A stretch of DNA of 62,000 bases from Branchiostoma floridae (GCF_000003815.2 NC_049993.1:13553526-13615525); one strand, 5' to 3'. Positions 1-12,779 are shown, numbered from the stretch's first letter. The notes: generated from the sequence alone by a model not told the origin. Numbers and translations are program-made.

Positions 1-2710
1 AGCAATGTTGCCTTTAAGCACTACCCTAACCCTAACCCTAACCCTAGCGGTTAGTGCTTGAATCATATCTCGGCAAGTAAGCATCCGCTTTCAATTCGGT
101 TTGCAGATTACAAATCTGTATCAACATCCTTTTGTAATGATGCCAAGATTGAGCGCCTAGAATACGCTCTCAGCAATGTTGCCTTTAAGCACTACCCGAA
201 CCCTAACCCTAACCCTAATCCTAGCGGTTAGTGCTTAAGTCATATCTCGGCAAGTAAGCACCCGATTTCAAAACGGTTTGCAGATTACAAATCTGTACCA
301 ACATACCTTTGTAATGATACCAAGTTTGACCGCCTAGAATACACTCTTAGCAATGTTGCCTCTAAGGACTACCATAACCCTAACCCTAACCCTAGCGGTT
401 AGTGCTTAAGTCATATCTCGGCAAGTAAGCACCCGATTTCAAAACGGTTTGCAGATTACAAATCTGTACCAACATACCTTTGTAATGATACCAAGTTTGA
501 CCTCCTAGAATACACTCTTAGCAATGTTGCCTCTAAGCACTACCCTAACCCTAACCCTAACCCTAACCCTAGCGGTTAGTGCTTAAGTCATATCTCGGCA
601 AGTAAGCATCCGATTTCTAAACGGCTTGCAGATTACAAATCTGTACCAACATACCTTTGTAATGATACCAAATTTGACCGCCTAGAATACACTCTTAGCA
701 ATGTTGCCTCTAAGCACTACTCTAACCCTAACCCTAACCCTATCCCTAGCGTTTAGTGCTTAAGTCATATCTCGGCAAGTAAGCACCCGATTTCAAAACG
801 GTTTGCAGATTACAAATCTGTACCAACATACCTTTGTAATGATACCAAGTTTGACCGCCTAGAATACACTCTTAGCAATGTTGCCTCTAAGCACTACCCT
901 AACCCTAACCCTAACCCTAGCGGTTAGTGCTTAAGTCATATCTCAAAAAGTAAGCACCCGATTTCAAACCGGTCTGCAGATTACAAATCTGTACCAACAT
1001 ACCTTTGTAACGATACCAAGCTTCACCGCCTAGAATACACTCTTAGCAATGTTGCCTCTAAGCACTACCCTAACCCTAACCCTAGCGGTTAGTGATTAAG
1101 TCATATCTCGGCCAGTAAACACTCGATTTCAAAACGGTTTGTAGATAACAAATCTGTACCAACATACCTTTGTAATGATACCAAGTTTGACCGCCTAGAA
1201 TACATTCTTAGCAATGTTGCCCCTAAGCACTACCCTAACCCTAACCCTAACCCTAGCGGTTAGTGCTTAAGTCATATCTCGGCAAGTAAGCATCCAATTT
1301 TAAAACGGCTTGCAGATTACAAATCTGTACCAACATACCTTTGTAATGATACCAAATTTGACCGTCTAGAATACACTCTTAGCAATGTTGCCTCTAAGCA
1401 CTACCCTAACCCTAACCCTAACCCTAACCCTATCCCTAGCGCTTAGAGCTTAAGTCATATCTCGGCAAGTAAGCACCCGATTTCAAAACGTTTTGCAGAT
1501 TACAAATCTGTACCAACATACCTTTGTAATGATACCAAGTTTGACCGCCTAGAATACACTCTTAGCAATGTTCCCTCTAAGCACTACCCTAACCCTAACC
1601 ATAGCGGTTAGTGCTTAAGTCATATCTCGGCAAGTAAGCACCCGATTTCAAAACGGTTTGCAGATTACAAATCTATACCAACATACCTTTGTAATGATAC
1701 CAAGTTTGACCGCCTAGAATACACTCTTAGCAATGTTGCCTCTAAGCACTACCCTAACCCTAACCCTAACCCTAGCGGTTAGTGATTAAGTCATATCTCG
1801 GCAAGTAAGCACTCGATTTCAAAACGGTATGTAGATTACAAATCTGTACCAACATACCTTTGTAATGATACCAAGTTTGACCGCCTAGAATACACTCTTA
1901 GCAATGTTGCCTCTAAGCACTACCCTAACCCTAACCCTAACCCTAGCGGTTAGTGCTTAAGTCATATCTCGGCAAGTAAGCACCCGATTTCAAAACGTTT
2001 TGCAGATTACAAATCTGTAGCAACATACCTTTGTAATGATACCAAATTTGACCGCCTAGAATACACTCTTAGCAATGTTGCCTCTAAGCACTACCCTAAC
2101 CCTAACCCTAACCCTAGCGGTTAGTGCTTAAGTCATATCTCGGCAAGCTTTAAGTAAGCACCCGATTTCAAAACGGTTTGCAGATTACAAATCTGTACCA
2201 ACATACCTTTGTAATGATACCAAGTTTGACCGCCTAGAATACACTCTTAGCAATGTTGCCTCTAAGCACTACCCTAACCCTAACCCTAGCGGTTAGTGCT
2301 TAAGTCATATCTCGGCAAGTAAGCACCCGATTTCAAAACGGTTTGCAGATTACAAATCTGTACCAACATACCTTTGTAATGATACCAAGTTTCACCGCCT
2401 AGAATACACTCTTAGCAATGTTGCCTCTAAGCACTACCCTAACCCTAACCCTAGCGGTTAGTGCTTAAGTCATATCTCGGCAAGTAAGCACCCGATTTCA
2501 AAACGGTTTGCAGATTACAAATCTGTACCAACATACCTTTGTAATGATACCAAGTTTGACCGCCTAGAATACACTCTTAGCAATGTTGCCTCTAAGCACT
2601 ACCCTAACCCTAACCCTAACCCTAGCGGTTAGTGCTTAAGTCATATCTCGGCAAGTAAGCACCCGATTTCAAAACGGTTTGCAGATTACAAATATGTACC
2701 AATACTGTTC
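1..2710. repeat. Telomere-motif satellite array, ~171-bp unit, 16 copies
   Basis: Units begin with AGCAATGTTG at 1, 172, 349, 520, 697, 874, 1045, 1210, 1381, 1564, 1729, 1900, 2071, 2249, 2414 and 2579; the last unit is cut off near 2704. Each unit holds 2-5 CCCTAA hexamers followed by CCCTAGCGG and a unique part of about 140 bp. The hexamer run sits between inverted arms TAAGCACTA and TAGTGCTTA. Unit lengths are 165, 171, 177 or 183, plus one of 178 that contains a 7-base insertion near 2147. The array runs off the left edge. CCCTAA on the + strand is the orientation expected at a left chromosome end, but an interstitial satellite is equally possible. Confidence 0.95.
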
Positions 2711-2947
2711 TTCATACAATTCAGACTATGGTAGATAAACCTCCAGGAAGTGAAACAAAGGAAAACGCAAAATTTTGAAACATAACTTCCAATAACTGAT
2801 CCCTCTCGTTCAATGCTGCACTTAGTAATGCATCCGCTGGAGGCGCTGCTGTATGGTTCTCTCAATGTACCATGGAGACGGCTAACATTGATAATTATTT
2901 GAACATCAGTGTATTGTAATCATTTGCTAAAGGTTGATTTAGTGATG
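2711..2947. other. Unique spacer between two tandem arrays
   Basis: No ORF, repeat or RNA signal is visible. The sequence changes abruptly from the satellite at about 2704 and runs into the 43-bp minisatellite. Confidence 0.5.
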
Positions 2948-3540
2948 TCAAACATAGCTGTCCTTAGTGCTGAACGCAATCCATTCACATTCAAACATAC
3001 CTGTCCTTAGTCCTGAACGCAATTCATACACATTCAAATATACTTGTCCTTAGTGCTGAATACTATCCATACACAGTCAAACATGCCTGTCCTTGGTGCT
3101 GAACGCCATCCATACACATTCAAACGCACCTGTCCTTAGTGCTAAACGCCATCCATACACAGTCAAACATACCTGTCCTTAGTGCTGAACGCCATCCATA
3201 CACAGTCAAACATACCTGTCCTTGGTGCTGAACACCATTTATACACAATCAAGCATACCTGTCCTTGGTGCTGAACACTATCCATACACAGTCAAACATA
3301 CCTGTCCTTAGTGCTCAAAGCCATCCATACACAGTCAAACATACCCGTCCTTAGTGCTGAACGCCATCCATGCACAGTCAAACATACCTGTCCTTAGTGC
3401 TCAACGCCATCCATACACAGTCAAACATACCCGTCCTTAGTGCTGAACGCCATCCATACACAGTCAAGCATACCTGTCCTTGGTGCTGAACGCCATCCAT
3501 ACACAGTCAAACATACCTGTCCTTGGTGCTGAACACCAAG
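2948..3540. repeat. 43-bp minisatellite, 14 copies
   Basis: TGTCCTTAGTGCTGAACGCC-type units start at 2959, 3002, 3045, 3088, 3131, 3174, 3217, 3260, 3303, 3346, 3389, 3432, 3475 and 3518. The spacing is exactly 43 bases throughout, with only base substitutions between copies. The first three copies are the most diverged. The period is not a multiple of three and no open frame runs through it, so it is non-coding. Confidence 0.95.
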
Positions 3541-3550
3541 TTCATCAAGT

Positions 3551-3600
3551 TGTGTTGCACTCTAAGTCTGTGCTCTCAGACTTACATGTAGAGTGCAACA
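3551..3600. repeat. Imperfect hairpin next to minisatellite
   Basis: TGTTGCACTCT plus AAGTCTG on the left is matched by CAGACTT, a 6-base interruption, and AGAGTGCAACA on the right, with a short TGCTCT loop. It lies immediately after the last minisatellite unit. It could be a remnant of a foldback element or a cruciform-forming end. No function is claimed. Confidence 0.6.
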
Positions 3601-3601
3601 A

Positions 3602-4884
3602 AATCTCAATGATTGCACCATTTTGATTTGTATTTTGTTGTCATACGTATTCAAAGGCATAGTTTTGTAGTCACATACCGTACGTATACTGTTGTGCATT
3701 AGACTTATACTATCCGATTATGAAGCAACATAAAAAACTGTTGTATGCGTTGTCGACATTTCTATTAGCATGGAAACATCTAATCAATACAATAAACTCA
3801 TTAATTTCACGCTGTTCTGGTCATTGCTTGTTTTCTTATTATCTGTATTGAACTGCCGTATCCCTATTGTATCTTCAGTCACATCAAAGTTCGATATTCT
3901 GACGGAACTCATTTTAGAACTGTCAATAACATTTTCTCTGTACTAACGACTTTCACTATTAATCACTGTGACATTACGTTTGTCTAAGTGTCACCAACAA
4001 CAACATATTTCTTCACTATTTTCTTTCAAAGCAGTGCCAGTGACGATTTTCGGCGTTCTCGTAAGATCTAGATGCAGTTCAAAGGCTCATGCAGGTAGAT
4101 ACTGAACTGCTAGAGGACGCTAATATTAACGCCGAAACAGCACGCTGTATACATGTACCACCTGTCCCGAATAAACTTATCAAAATGCTTACCCCATTGT
4201 AGCATTGAGTTGTATCACTTTCAGCACACAACATCTATTCTAAGTCAAATGGTAACAACAATTAATCGCATACAACATTGCTATCACCACTGCTGCTTGT
4301 AGCAAGCGTTTTGTGGCAGGTTTTCGGAGACTCCGATTCCGAAACCTTTAAGTGCAACGGGCGTTCAGGCCGGGGAATGGACCTTTATTTGATATGTACG
4401 GATGACTCTACCGATGTCCTAGATCACCCAAAGTGAGTTTTTCTGAAGTGCCCAAGTTGGTCTAACTTTTGTTGATGAATTGCTGAAATCTTAAATGTAG
4501 GCAGACATATTCTTTTACATATCTAACTCAGTACACGTAACATGAAAAGAAGAGTTCACAAATATAAACCCGGCACATAAAGTTTGGAAATCAAATTTGG
4601 TTGATCATATTTCTTATGTTTATTAATAAGCTATTGAAAGTACTATAATCTAGTTGACTTAATCGGCTTCTTTTCGGTTCTTTGTCATGTTTGAAATGTA
4701 ATCAAGAACAGATAGGTTTAGTGACGTTTTCTTTCTAAATACATTAGATATGTAATGTTGTCCATATTACTTCAGTGCATGAAGGATAAAAACTTATCTG
4801 CTGCTATTAACCCATGTATTTTCGCGGGATTCAATTTAGGGGCTTGGGTAAGTTTTCATGGTATTTTGTAAGGTAGCAGTTGAA
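3602..4884. other. AT-rich non-coding stretch
   Basis: Stop codons are frequent in all frames. I see no splice-bounded exon, tRNA or repeat that I can support. Confidence 0.4.
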
Positions 4885-5220
4885 ATGATTTTGTAGTGCA
4901 GCAGTAATGCAATAGAAACGCATGTAGTTATAACCACAAACACTAAAAAATTAATAGTAATAGTACATCGTTTTAAAATCTATTTCCCATTACTTTACAC
5001 GGTGTATGATAGCCCGTACGCATTGTCGAATGATGTTGTTGGTTAGAAATTATTTTGTAGTACAGTATACCATAATGGAAATACATGTAGATATAACCAC
5101 AAACACTGTAAAGAAATTACAGTAATATGCAGCGTTTTAAAATCTATTTTCTATAACTTTACACGGCGTATGAGATAACTCGTGTAGTCAGTAAATCTGA
5201 GAATGATGTTGTTAATTAGT
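4885..5220. repeat. Tandem duplication, ~164-174-bp unit, two copies
   Basis: The blocks TTTTGTAGT.CAG, ATAACCACAAACACT, GTTTTAAAATCTATTT, ACTTTACACGG and GAATGATGTTGTT recur in the same order in both halves. Copy one is about 4885-5046 and copy two about 5047-5220. The copies are diverged by substitutions and small indels. Confidence 0.75.
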
Positions 5221-6229
5221 GGCCTGATTGATCAGAGAGGTCCGTTGCCCGCCGAAGATTCGCTTGACCCTCGGGTGGCTGCCGGGCGATGGATCTTTCT
5301 TGACCTCTAAACTCGCTCTTTGACCTTCAAATTCATCATACTTACCATCTGGACTAGGTCGGAGCTGTGAGTTGCAAGGGTGAAAGCATTTGAAAACTAG
5401 AGGGTCCAACTCATTGTATAATGCTCATAAACCTCCTTCCAACAAATTTTTGATTTGACCACTGTCGCCTTCTTCAGGTTCAATAATGACCAATCACTTC
5501 AGAGCGTCAACTCGCGAGAGTTCCAGACTCGTGATCTTATGGCTACGCGACGTCGGCAATTGGTCAAACGTGCCAGGAAGTTTATAACGCCCCCCGTCTC
5601 TGTTCAGTGATGGCTGCAGTACTCTGCCATACATGGCCTCCTATGTACCCCTTATAAGGTAATCCTGTTCAGTGTTCAATCCAAACTTTTGTCACTCATT
5701 TCCAACTGCAAGAACTCTCTCTACCAACTTGTGACCATAGCTTGCACAAAACATGAGATACCAGAACCGGCAGCTCCGCTGCAGCACCCTAGACAAACCG
5801 ATAGGGGGCAAAAACGTACGTAATACGGGGTCTCATACCAAATATCGAGACAATCCATCCAGGCCTTCTCAAGCTATCTTGTTGATACACACACAGACGG
5901 ACACACGAAGCTACCGAAAATACAACCTTCTTGATGAATGTAAGAAGAAGTGGTTTGAATAGTCGAAGGTTGACAGCTGTCAGAGTGATTGATGGATGGA
6001 TGAGGATAGATAGAGCCGTCACGGTACCCGCAAGGCAAGGCATGATGGCATCGACACGCAAATGTTTCACGCCTGCGCGGTCGTGACAAGCAGCATGGCC
6101 GCCGAGAGACAGGTGTGTCCAGCCGTGACGTCACGGTAGCACACATAGTGGTGACGTCTTACTTTTGTGAACTCAAGAGAAGATGTGGAGCGTTTGGAGT
6201 CACATTAAAACTTTACCATCTTAGGATTC
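5221..6229. other. Non-coding stretch with no supported feature
   Basis: Several short open frames overlap each other on both strands between 5212 and 6146. None has a recognisable motif or consistent splice sites. The rest shows nothing I can support. Confidence 0.35.
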
Positions 6230-7197
6230 TTCAAGTCCTAGGTCTCTAAGCACTCGTTCTCATTGAAATGTCGAAAATGGCATTTTTTTGGTCGAAAAAT
6301 AAATCGGCTTTATTTTCACTGAAAACTACTTGGTTGTTTGGGAAAATTCCTCTTTTAACCCTAGCCAAAAAATGGCAACTTATTATTTTCGGTCCCATTG
6401 ATAATACATTACAGGACATGTAACAAACGTTACCGGTAACGTTTGTTACAACCGTAGACTTTACCCTGTTTTCTTCGAAAGAACTTACCTTATTGACTAC
6501 ATCAATTAGGTATAAGTGGATGTCCTTAGGGGCATTTGAAAAGTGGGCAGCTTTTTTACACCAGGTCAAATTGAAAGCTTAGACAGCATCGAACAATGGT
6601 AACGTTTGTTACAGTCATTTCTGTACAACATTTTGTTAAGCAAGGTGGGATAGAAATGACAGTCAACAACCCTTTCTTGTTTCTTTAGAAAGCTAGAAAA
6701 ACTGTACAGCGTCACAAAAATGGCCATTTCTAGTCTTATGCGTGCATAATATAACCGTGGCAACCATCGTACTAGTGGTGGTAACATTTGTTACAGAATC
6801 TGGCGACAGGCATAAACCACCTCACACAGCCTCCAAGATCAGTGACAGGAGCGATCTGACGCGATCGGGCAGAGGGCCTGGTCAGCTGGTTTCACCTGCC
6901 GAACAATCACTTTGGGAACTGAATTGTTACATTTTTGGTTACTATTTGAATTCTTCGTTTCTTCTCAGGCGACAGCCATTTTTAATGGTGTGAAATCCCA
7001 CCCGTGGCTATAATAATCTTCTAACCCATCAACCTCCACGAATGTTGTGGTGCATCTTTTGTAAAACATTACTGGGGTTGTGGAAAAATGAAGGAACCAG
7101 TGATGTTGTCTATAATTTGCTCCACATCAAGGCGTAAAGTCAGGCGACAGCATTTCGACATTTAAATGAGAACGAGCCTAAGGTGTTTCAAGTCCTA
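6230..7197. mobile_element. Non-autonomous DNA transposon (946 bp) with target duplication
   Basis: The element proper is 6241-7186. Its ends are imperfect inverted repeats of about 30 bases sharing CTCGTTCTCATT.AAATGTCGAAA: the left copy follows 6241 and the right copy ends at 7183. An 11-base direct repeat TTCAAGTCCTA flanks it at 6230-6240 and 7187-7197, as expected for a target-site duplication. The interior has no transposase-like frame but carries several copies of GGTAACGTTTGTTACA. The long TSD is compatible with a Mutator-like group, although assignment without a transposase is only a guess. Confidence 0.8.
6419..6450. repeat. Perfect 32-bp palindrome inside the transposon
   Basis: TGTAACAAACGTTACC is followed directly by its exact reverse complement. 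Single copies of the half-site recur at about 6599 and, with one change, at about 6779. A truncated relative (GGTAACATTTGT) lies at 8755. The repeated half-sites look like subterminal binding repeats for a transposase. Confidence 0.85.
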
Positions 7198-10100
7198 ACA
7201 AAATCTATGCATTTTCACATATAGATTCCTTATGTCCCTAGAAATATGTGTCGTCGTTACACTAATGTAATACTACTATGGAATAGTATTTAAAGGATTT
7301 TGTAAGGAAAATTATAAAGAACGCTTTCTACATAATTATGAAAATGTTCAACTATCATCAAATATAGAGCTTTTATCAAGTGCAAACTTTTCTTACGTTT
7401 TGCAAATCTGAAATATGTCTGAAGGCAATTCTGTAATAATTTGTCACATATTTCAGCCCAGTGATCCTTAGGTGGATAATGTAATAAGTACGTTAGGGTA
7501 CGCACTGGGACCGATAGTGTCAAATCTGTATGTCTCAGGTCACTGTCATTTTGCCCGCACCAGGGACTGTTTTATACCCCAAGGGGGACATTTTACGCGA
7601 ATTATGTTGTACATTTGTCGTGTTTAGTTGACACCGGGTCCTCTGGTCATGTCCGGCCCCAGGAGGCCACTTCCGAACCGTGTAGTTGGTGTCCGAGCTT
7701 GTCGGTACAATTTGTGGGGAGGGGGGCGTCGATGTCACAAAATTTTCATCGATATAGAAACATGTCTAGTTCTCAAATTTGAAGTTTTGTCGACACGTTT
7801 AGCTCTTAACTTATACCATTCATCATTATTTGAGTATCCCTATCACTTTCTATGTATTACCGTTACAGATATCACTTTTCTATCATTCATCGAATATTGT
7901 TGATTTTTATCATTATCATCATTATTTTGACCATGATCAATTTTGATAAGTATACAGGAGTATCACGTAGAATGAATAATGTAGACTTATTCTCATGTGT
8001 TTTCTTATTGTCTAATCTCTATATCATTATATAATGTCATTTCTTGTTCTACAAATGAATACGCAAACTACTAGTAACATGTTTTGGTCTATATTCTTCT
8101 CAAACATTCATAAAGGAACTCTCGGACCCAGGGTTTACAGGCTGTCCCAGGGTTTTAGAAGGAAGCTCGGTCCCAGGGTCTCAGTAGGAAGCTCGATCCC
8201 AGTGTCACTAGGGTCACGCGACCGCTGTGAACATTTTGGGACCTCCTGCGTTTCTTATCCGAAAATTACTGGGTCTATGTCAGTACAGATTAGAAGTTTT
8301 CACGTCAACTGTTCAACCGGAATAAGTACTAAGCTACAACAATGGCTCAATGGGAGTTATGTATCGCCTTATGTCTATTGAAATACAATAACCAGATGTG
8401 AAAATCGCAGAAATGTCAGTTACATTATGAAAAGGCACATGCATGTACATGTATCTACACAAAAAGGATGAACGTGTTGTCAACATATGATGTCTTTATT
8501 ATTCGTTTTGATATTCAAATCTGCAGACATCTAAACATTTTCTGTGTAGCCATATTTTTTTCTGTAAAATAGACATACATAATAAACCTCTTTTGAAAAT
8601 CTTAAACATTTTGCAACGTTCCCCAGTCTACATCCGGGTTCTAATACACTGACAACGATAGCACATTCGCCAAGACGTTTCCATTTGTCAACTGGACATA
8701 CATATACAAAACTGTGTCCAGAAAAAGAGAGAGACGGTGGTCAGTCGTCCGGCCGGTAACATTTGTCCACCGTAATTGTTTTGGAAGCAGGTGGTCAGCT
8801 CCGGCCGCGGTCAATCCATTTGGTACGGTCATCAGGTCCGCTCAATGACTCCGAACAAGTGTACGTTTACTCAATCATTTGTTATTTTGACGCCATTATT
8901 TTCCGCTCGCGTTCACATTGTTCTTTCGTTCTTAATGTCTCCTTTGAGAGAACGGACTCTATAGAAAGGATGTGTTAAATCTAGGAAAACTGTTTTGTTC
9001 CCGAATACGGCCCTGAAGAATAGAGTTGGTAGGTAGAGATAGTGTTGTTTTCAGATTTCAACCAAAGTGATTCAATAAATATATGTAAAATAACTAAAAT
9101 GCATTCGGACTTTTTTTCAGCAACACAATTCTAATTATACAGATTGTACGAACAAGCACAAGTTTTATTTCAACAGAAATGAGGAAAAAATTATTCTATA
9201 TAACATTTTCATCACCCAGATGCCAGATTGAAAAATCCATATCCCTTGCCAGCGCTAGCGGACAACCCCAAAAGGTTATATATTTGGCTAGGTTTGGTTG
9301 ACCGGAGACACAGAACTTTCCTATAGCCCTACTGACAAAGATTTGAGCGTAAAACTGTCTAGAACTCCTATTCACATGCATGATAATAGGACATTATCGT
9401 AATGTCACAAATACATGTAGCTTCGGTGGTTCATTTTATCTACATGAGTATTTTGTTTTCGGACAGACAGCATCGTCACTTATAGAAGAATAAAGTCAAC
9501 ACAACCATGACACGTGCAAAAACGAAAAGAAATACAGAAGAAGTCGGTTGAACATAAGTAGGGACAACACGTGAATTATTTTACTAGTCAATTGCCATGT
9601 ATAAAATGACATATGTAGTTTAAAAACAGAAAATTCAATGCAAACTTTTCGTCCAAGCGATACGCATACGAAGCAAAAACGGGTACAGCAAACTCACGAA
9701 GCCTAGAAATCTTTAGAAGAATCTAGTAGCTAATTGTCTACCGGTCGTGTCGCAATCAAACACCCGTAATGTCAACGATATAAATGACTTAGTGAAAGAA
9801 GTATTGTGTCTGTTATTTGTAACTGCTCAAATCCAATTGGAATCCGTCGATAGAGAAAATGGTCTCCCCAATATTCTCCCGACTAAATTACCCCCTCCCA
9901 ACGATTCCGACCGGACAAATTTACGACCCCTATGGGGCCTTGTCGACGGTCGTATAATGGCCGCAAGTTAATGGAAAAAATCGTTTGTGGGTTTTGCGCA
10001 TAAATTCAGACAAAGGGTGCAATCATGAAGCGGCCATTTCGCTAGATTATTTCATCATTCCATCTGATAAATTGGCCGAGAATGGCCGCGTGTTATACAT

Positions 10101-10654
10101 TCGGCTTGCATTTCTTTCACATTTATTTGTCATGGTGGATTCTTCACAAATGTTTTGGGGGGAGGGGGGTGGGGAGGTAGTTGTCCTAGAACAGAAAGTG
10201 GGTTCGACGTACGGAAACGATTGGGGAAATGTTTTCAATAGAAAAGAGGCCAATCTTTTCATTTGTGGTGGCCTAAATGAAACAGTCTGACCCTTTGTTG
10301 CGATGAGCGGGCTAGAGATCGTGACCGGGTGACCTCAACTCTTTCTCTGTGCCGTGAACAAAAAAGGCGGGAAACTGCCACAATACTAAGTGTCGTCTGC
10401 AGAGAACAAACGATAGACCACCATGCGCGTTGTAATCCTTAAAATACAAGCTTACATTTCGTCTGGAGCGTAATTTCTTGTCTTTTAAGAGGCCTTGTTA
10501 GAAAACTTGTAGAGTCAGTCATACAGAATAATTCTTATAAGAAACAGTACTTTCTTTCATGCCTTCTAATAGAATTTTTCTTGGAAACGCGGTTCTGTTA
10601 AGTGTTTGACACGAATAATCTAAACAAAGAAGCTTGCTAAATGGGCTTGTAAAT
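7198..10654. other. Non-coding stretch
   Basis: Only short overlapping frames are present, none with recognisable protein motifs. A small local duplication of AGGAAGCTCG.TCCCAG lies at about 8120-8215. A G-rich run lies at 10157-10176. Nothing else could be supported. Confidence 0.35.
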
Positions 10655-10850
10655 GTATTTAAGCTCGCGGGGATTTGATTTCGCGGTAGCAGGAAAAAGG
10701 ACTTTTCGCGGTGGTTTTAATTTCGCGGTAACACTGCAGACTAATACCATAAGAGAAAAATGTTCGCAGTGGATTTAAGTTCGCGGTGAAGTGGTCACGC
10801 GAAAACCGCGAACATTAATCCACCGCGCACATTTCTGCATTTACTTCTAA
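10655..10850. mobile_element. MITE-like repeat rich in TTCGCGGT
   Basis: TTCGCGGT or close variants occur at least five times. The segment 10761-10787 (TGTTCGCAGTGGATT through TTCGCGGT) is the inverted counterpart of 10805-10833 (ACCGCGAACATTAATCCACC and following), giving a hairpin-like right half. This TTCGCGGT/ACCGCGAA pattern is typical of short inverted-repeat elements in invertebrate genomes. Boundaries are approximate and no target duplication was identified. Confidence 0.6.
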
Positions 10851-12130
10851 AATCAAACGTTTACAAATAGGCAGAGGTTGCTTGCCCAGTTGAATAGCAG
10901 TTTTCGCCATGCACACAAAATAAATGACCCAAATGGTGTCCTCATTTGTTAGCTAAAAGTAACGCAGTCCGTCTCTCTGTGTGTCGAACGTTAGACATTT
11001 GTTTCCGACTTAATGTACTTTCTGTTGGGTGATTTGTTGGCGGCAAACGGACCCTGTCGCTATTAGGGTAGCCGCGAAAATGTCTATCTGGGAAAAAGAA
11101 TGTAACCACGTCACATGGCTATCAATTCAACCACCGCAGATGTGAATAGAGTTTGTTACAAAGAATTAGGTCGCAAAAAATATTGAGAATACAGTCAAAA
11201 CTGCCCAAGATGACCACTCAGACTGATAACATATGGTCTATGTGGACAGGTGGTCACTATAGACAGGGCAGGGAAAAGTATCTAAGTGACCAACATTGGT
11301 CGGTTAGTTGCTTGCTTGCTTGCTTTCAAATATCCTTTACGCTTCTCCAATGTATGCAATGGTATTTTAATCGTATTGTTTAGAGGTGGTGACACATATT
11401 CTTATTGAATTAAGATTAGAAGTAATGTAACAGTTCCATTTGCTTTTGTCGCTTCGCGGCTTAAAGGCAGACATACTTGGTAGAGTCCTAAAACTCACAT
11501 GAAACTGAGATAGCTATTGGTACTAACACACGCCTCATCAAGTTCCCTTTGACATTTAAAAGTTATATGGGAACTGGTTGTAAAGTTTAGCCGAGTATTG
11601 TTATTTCAATAATATGGTCACTATATTAGTCTAAAGCCCCGCAAGACTCCAGGACACAATATTGAAGTTTTATCAAGAGTAACCATCATATGTGTTGCAT
11701 TGTAGTATCTATCATTTGCCATTGGTTCCGCGATTTACATTTGTTTCATTTCTTGTTATGCCTTCACGGAAGGGAAACATATTTTTTTGCTACGTTTTTT
11801 TTTCGTTCTCTCCTCCTCCATACAAATAAGGCCAATGACCTGAAGCAGACGGCTGTCACCATGTTTACTGGAAGTGTAGCAGTGGTGTCAAATTACATAA
11901 TGTAGCAAGTGGCAGGTCAGAACTGGTGGAGCTGGTCACCATATATACCAAGGAGATTATGGAACCTTTTTGTATATATGAATATGATAAGAATAAACAG
12001 AGCAGAAGTTTGTTAATCTAGACAATGTGGAGGCAAAAATTATGTATTTGCTTGCAAATGTTGCCTTTCTAGTATTCGAATCCTATTTCTGTTTACATCA
12101 TGTCTTGTTTATATGAAATTCCATAAAAAC
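10851..12130. other. Non-coding stretch left of the gap
   Basis: I see no exon, RNA gene or clear repeat. Short frames are isolated and lack motifs. Confidence 0.35.
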
Positions 12131-12779
12131 NNNNNNNNNNNNNNNNNNNNNNNNNNNNNNNNNNNNNNNNNNNNNNNNNNNNNNNNNNNNNNNNNNNNNN
12201 NNNNNNNNNNNNNNNNNNNNNNNNNNNNNNNNNNNNNNNNNNNNNNNNNNNNNNNNNNNNNNNNNNNNNNNNNNNNNNNNNNNNNNNNNNNNNNNNNNNN
12301 NNNNNNNNNNNNNNNNNNNNNNNNNNNNNNNNNNNNNNNNNNNNNNNNNNNNNNNNNNNNNNNNNNNNNNNNNNNNNNNNNNNNNNNNNNNNNNNNNNNN
12401 NNNNNNNNNNNNNNNNNNNNNNNNNNNNNNNNNNNNNNNNNNNNNNNNNNNNNNNNNNNNNNNNNNNNNNNNNNNNNNNNNNNNNNNNNNNNNNNNNNNN
12501 NNNNNNNNNNNNNNNNNNNNNNNNNNNNNNNNNNNNNNNNNNNNNNNNNNNNNNNNNNNNNNNNNNNNNNNNNNNNNNNNNNNNNNNNNNNNNNNNNNNN
12601 NNNNNNNNNNNNNNNNNNNNNNNNNNNNNNNNNNNNNNNNNNNNNNNNNNNNNNNNNNNNNNNNNNNNNNNNNNNNNNNNNNNNNNNNNNNNNNNNNNNN
12701 NNNNNNNNNNNNNNNNNNNNNNNNNNNNNNNNNNNNNNNNNNNNNNNNNNNNNNNNNNNNNNNNNNNNNNNNNNNNNNN
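12131..12779. other. Assembly gap of 649 N
   Basis: The bases are undetermined. Frames that appear to run through it are artefacts. Similar but not identical wording near the two edges (AGTTT.AT.AAGA at about 11670 and TAGAAGTTTTATTAAGATTAA at 12783) hints that the gap may lie in a local repeat. Confidence 0.99.

Noticed and set aside
1-3540. CRISPR-like array
   Set aside because: The repeats are contiguous tandem units without unique spacers, and the genome is eukaryotic.
5212-5409. 65-codon - strand frame ending near a GTAAG-like donor
   Set aside because: No acceptor, partner exon or recognised motif. It may be an old repeat fragment.
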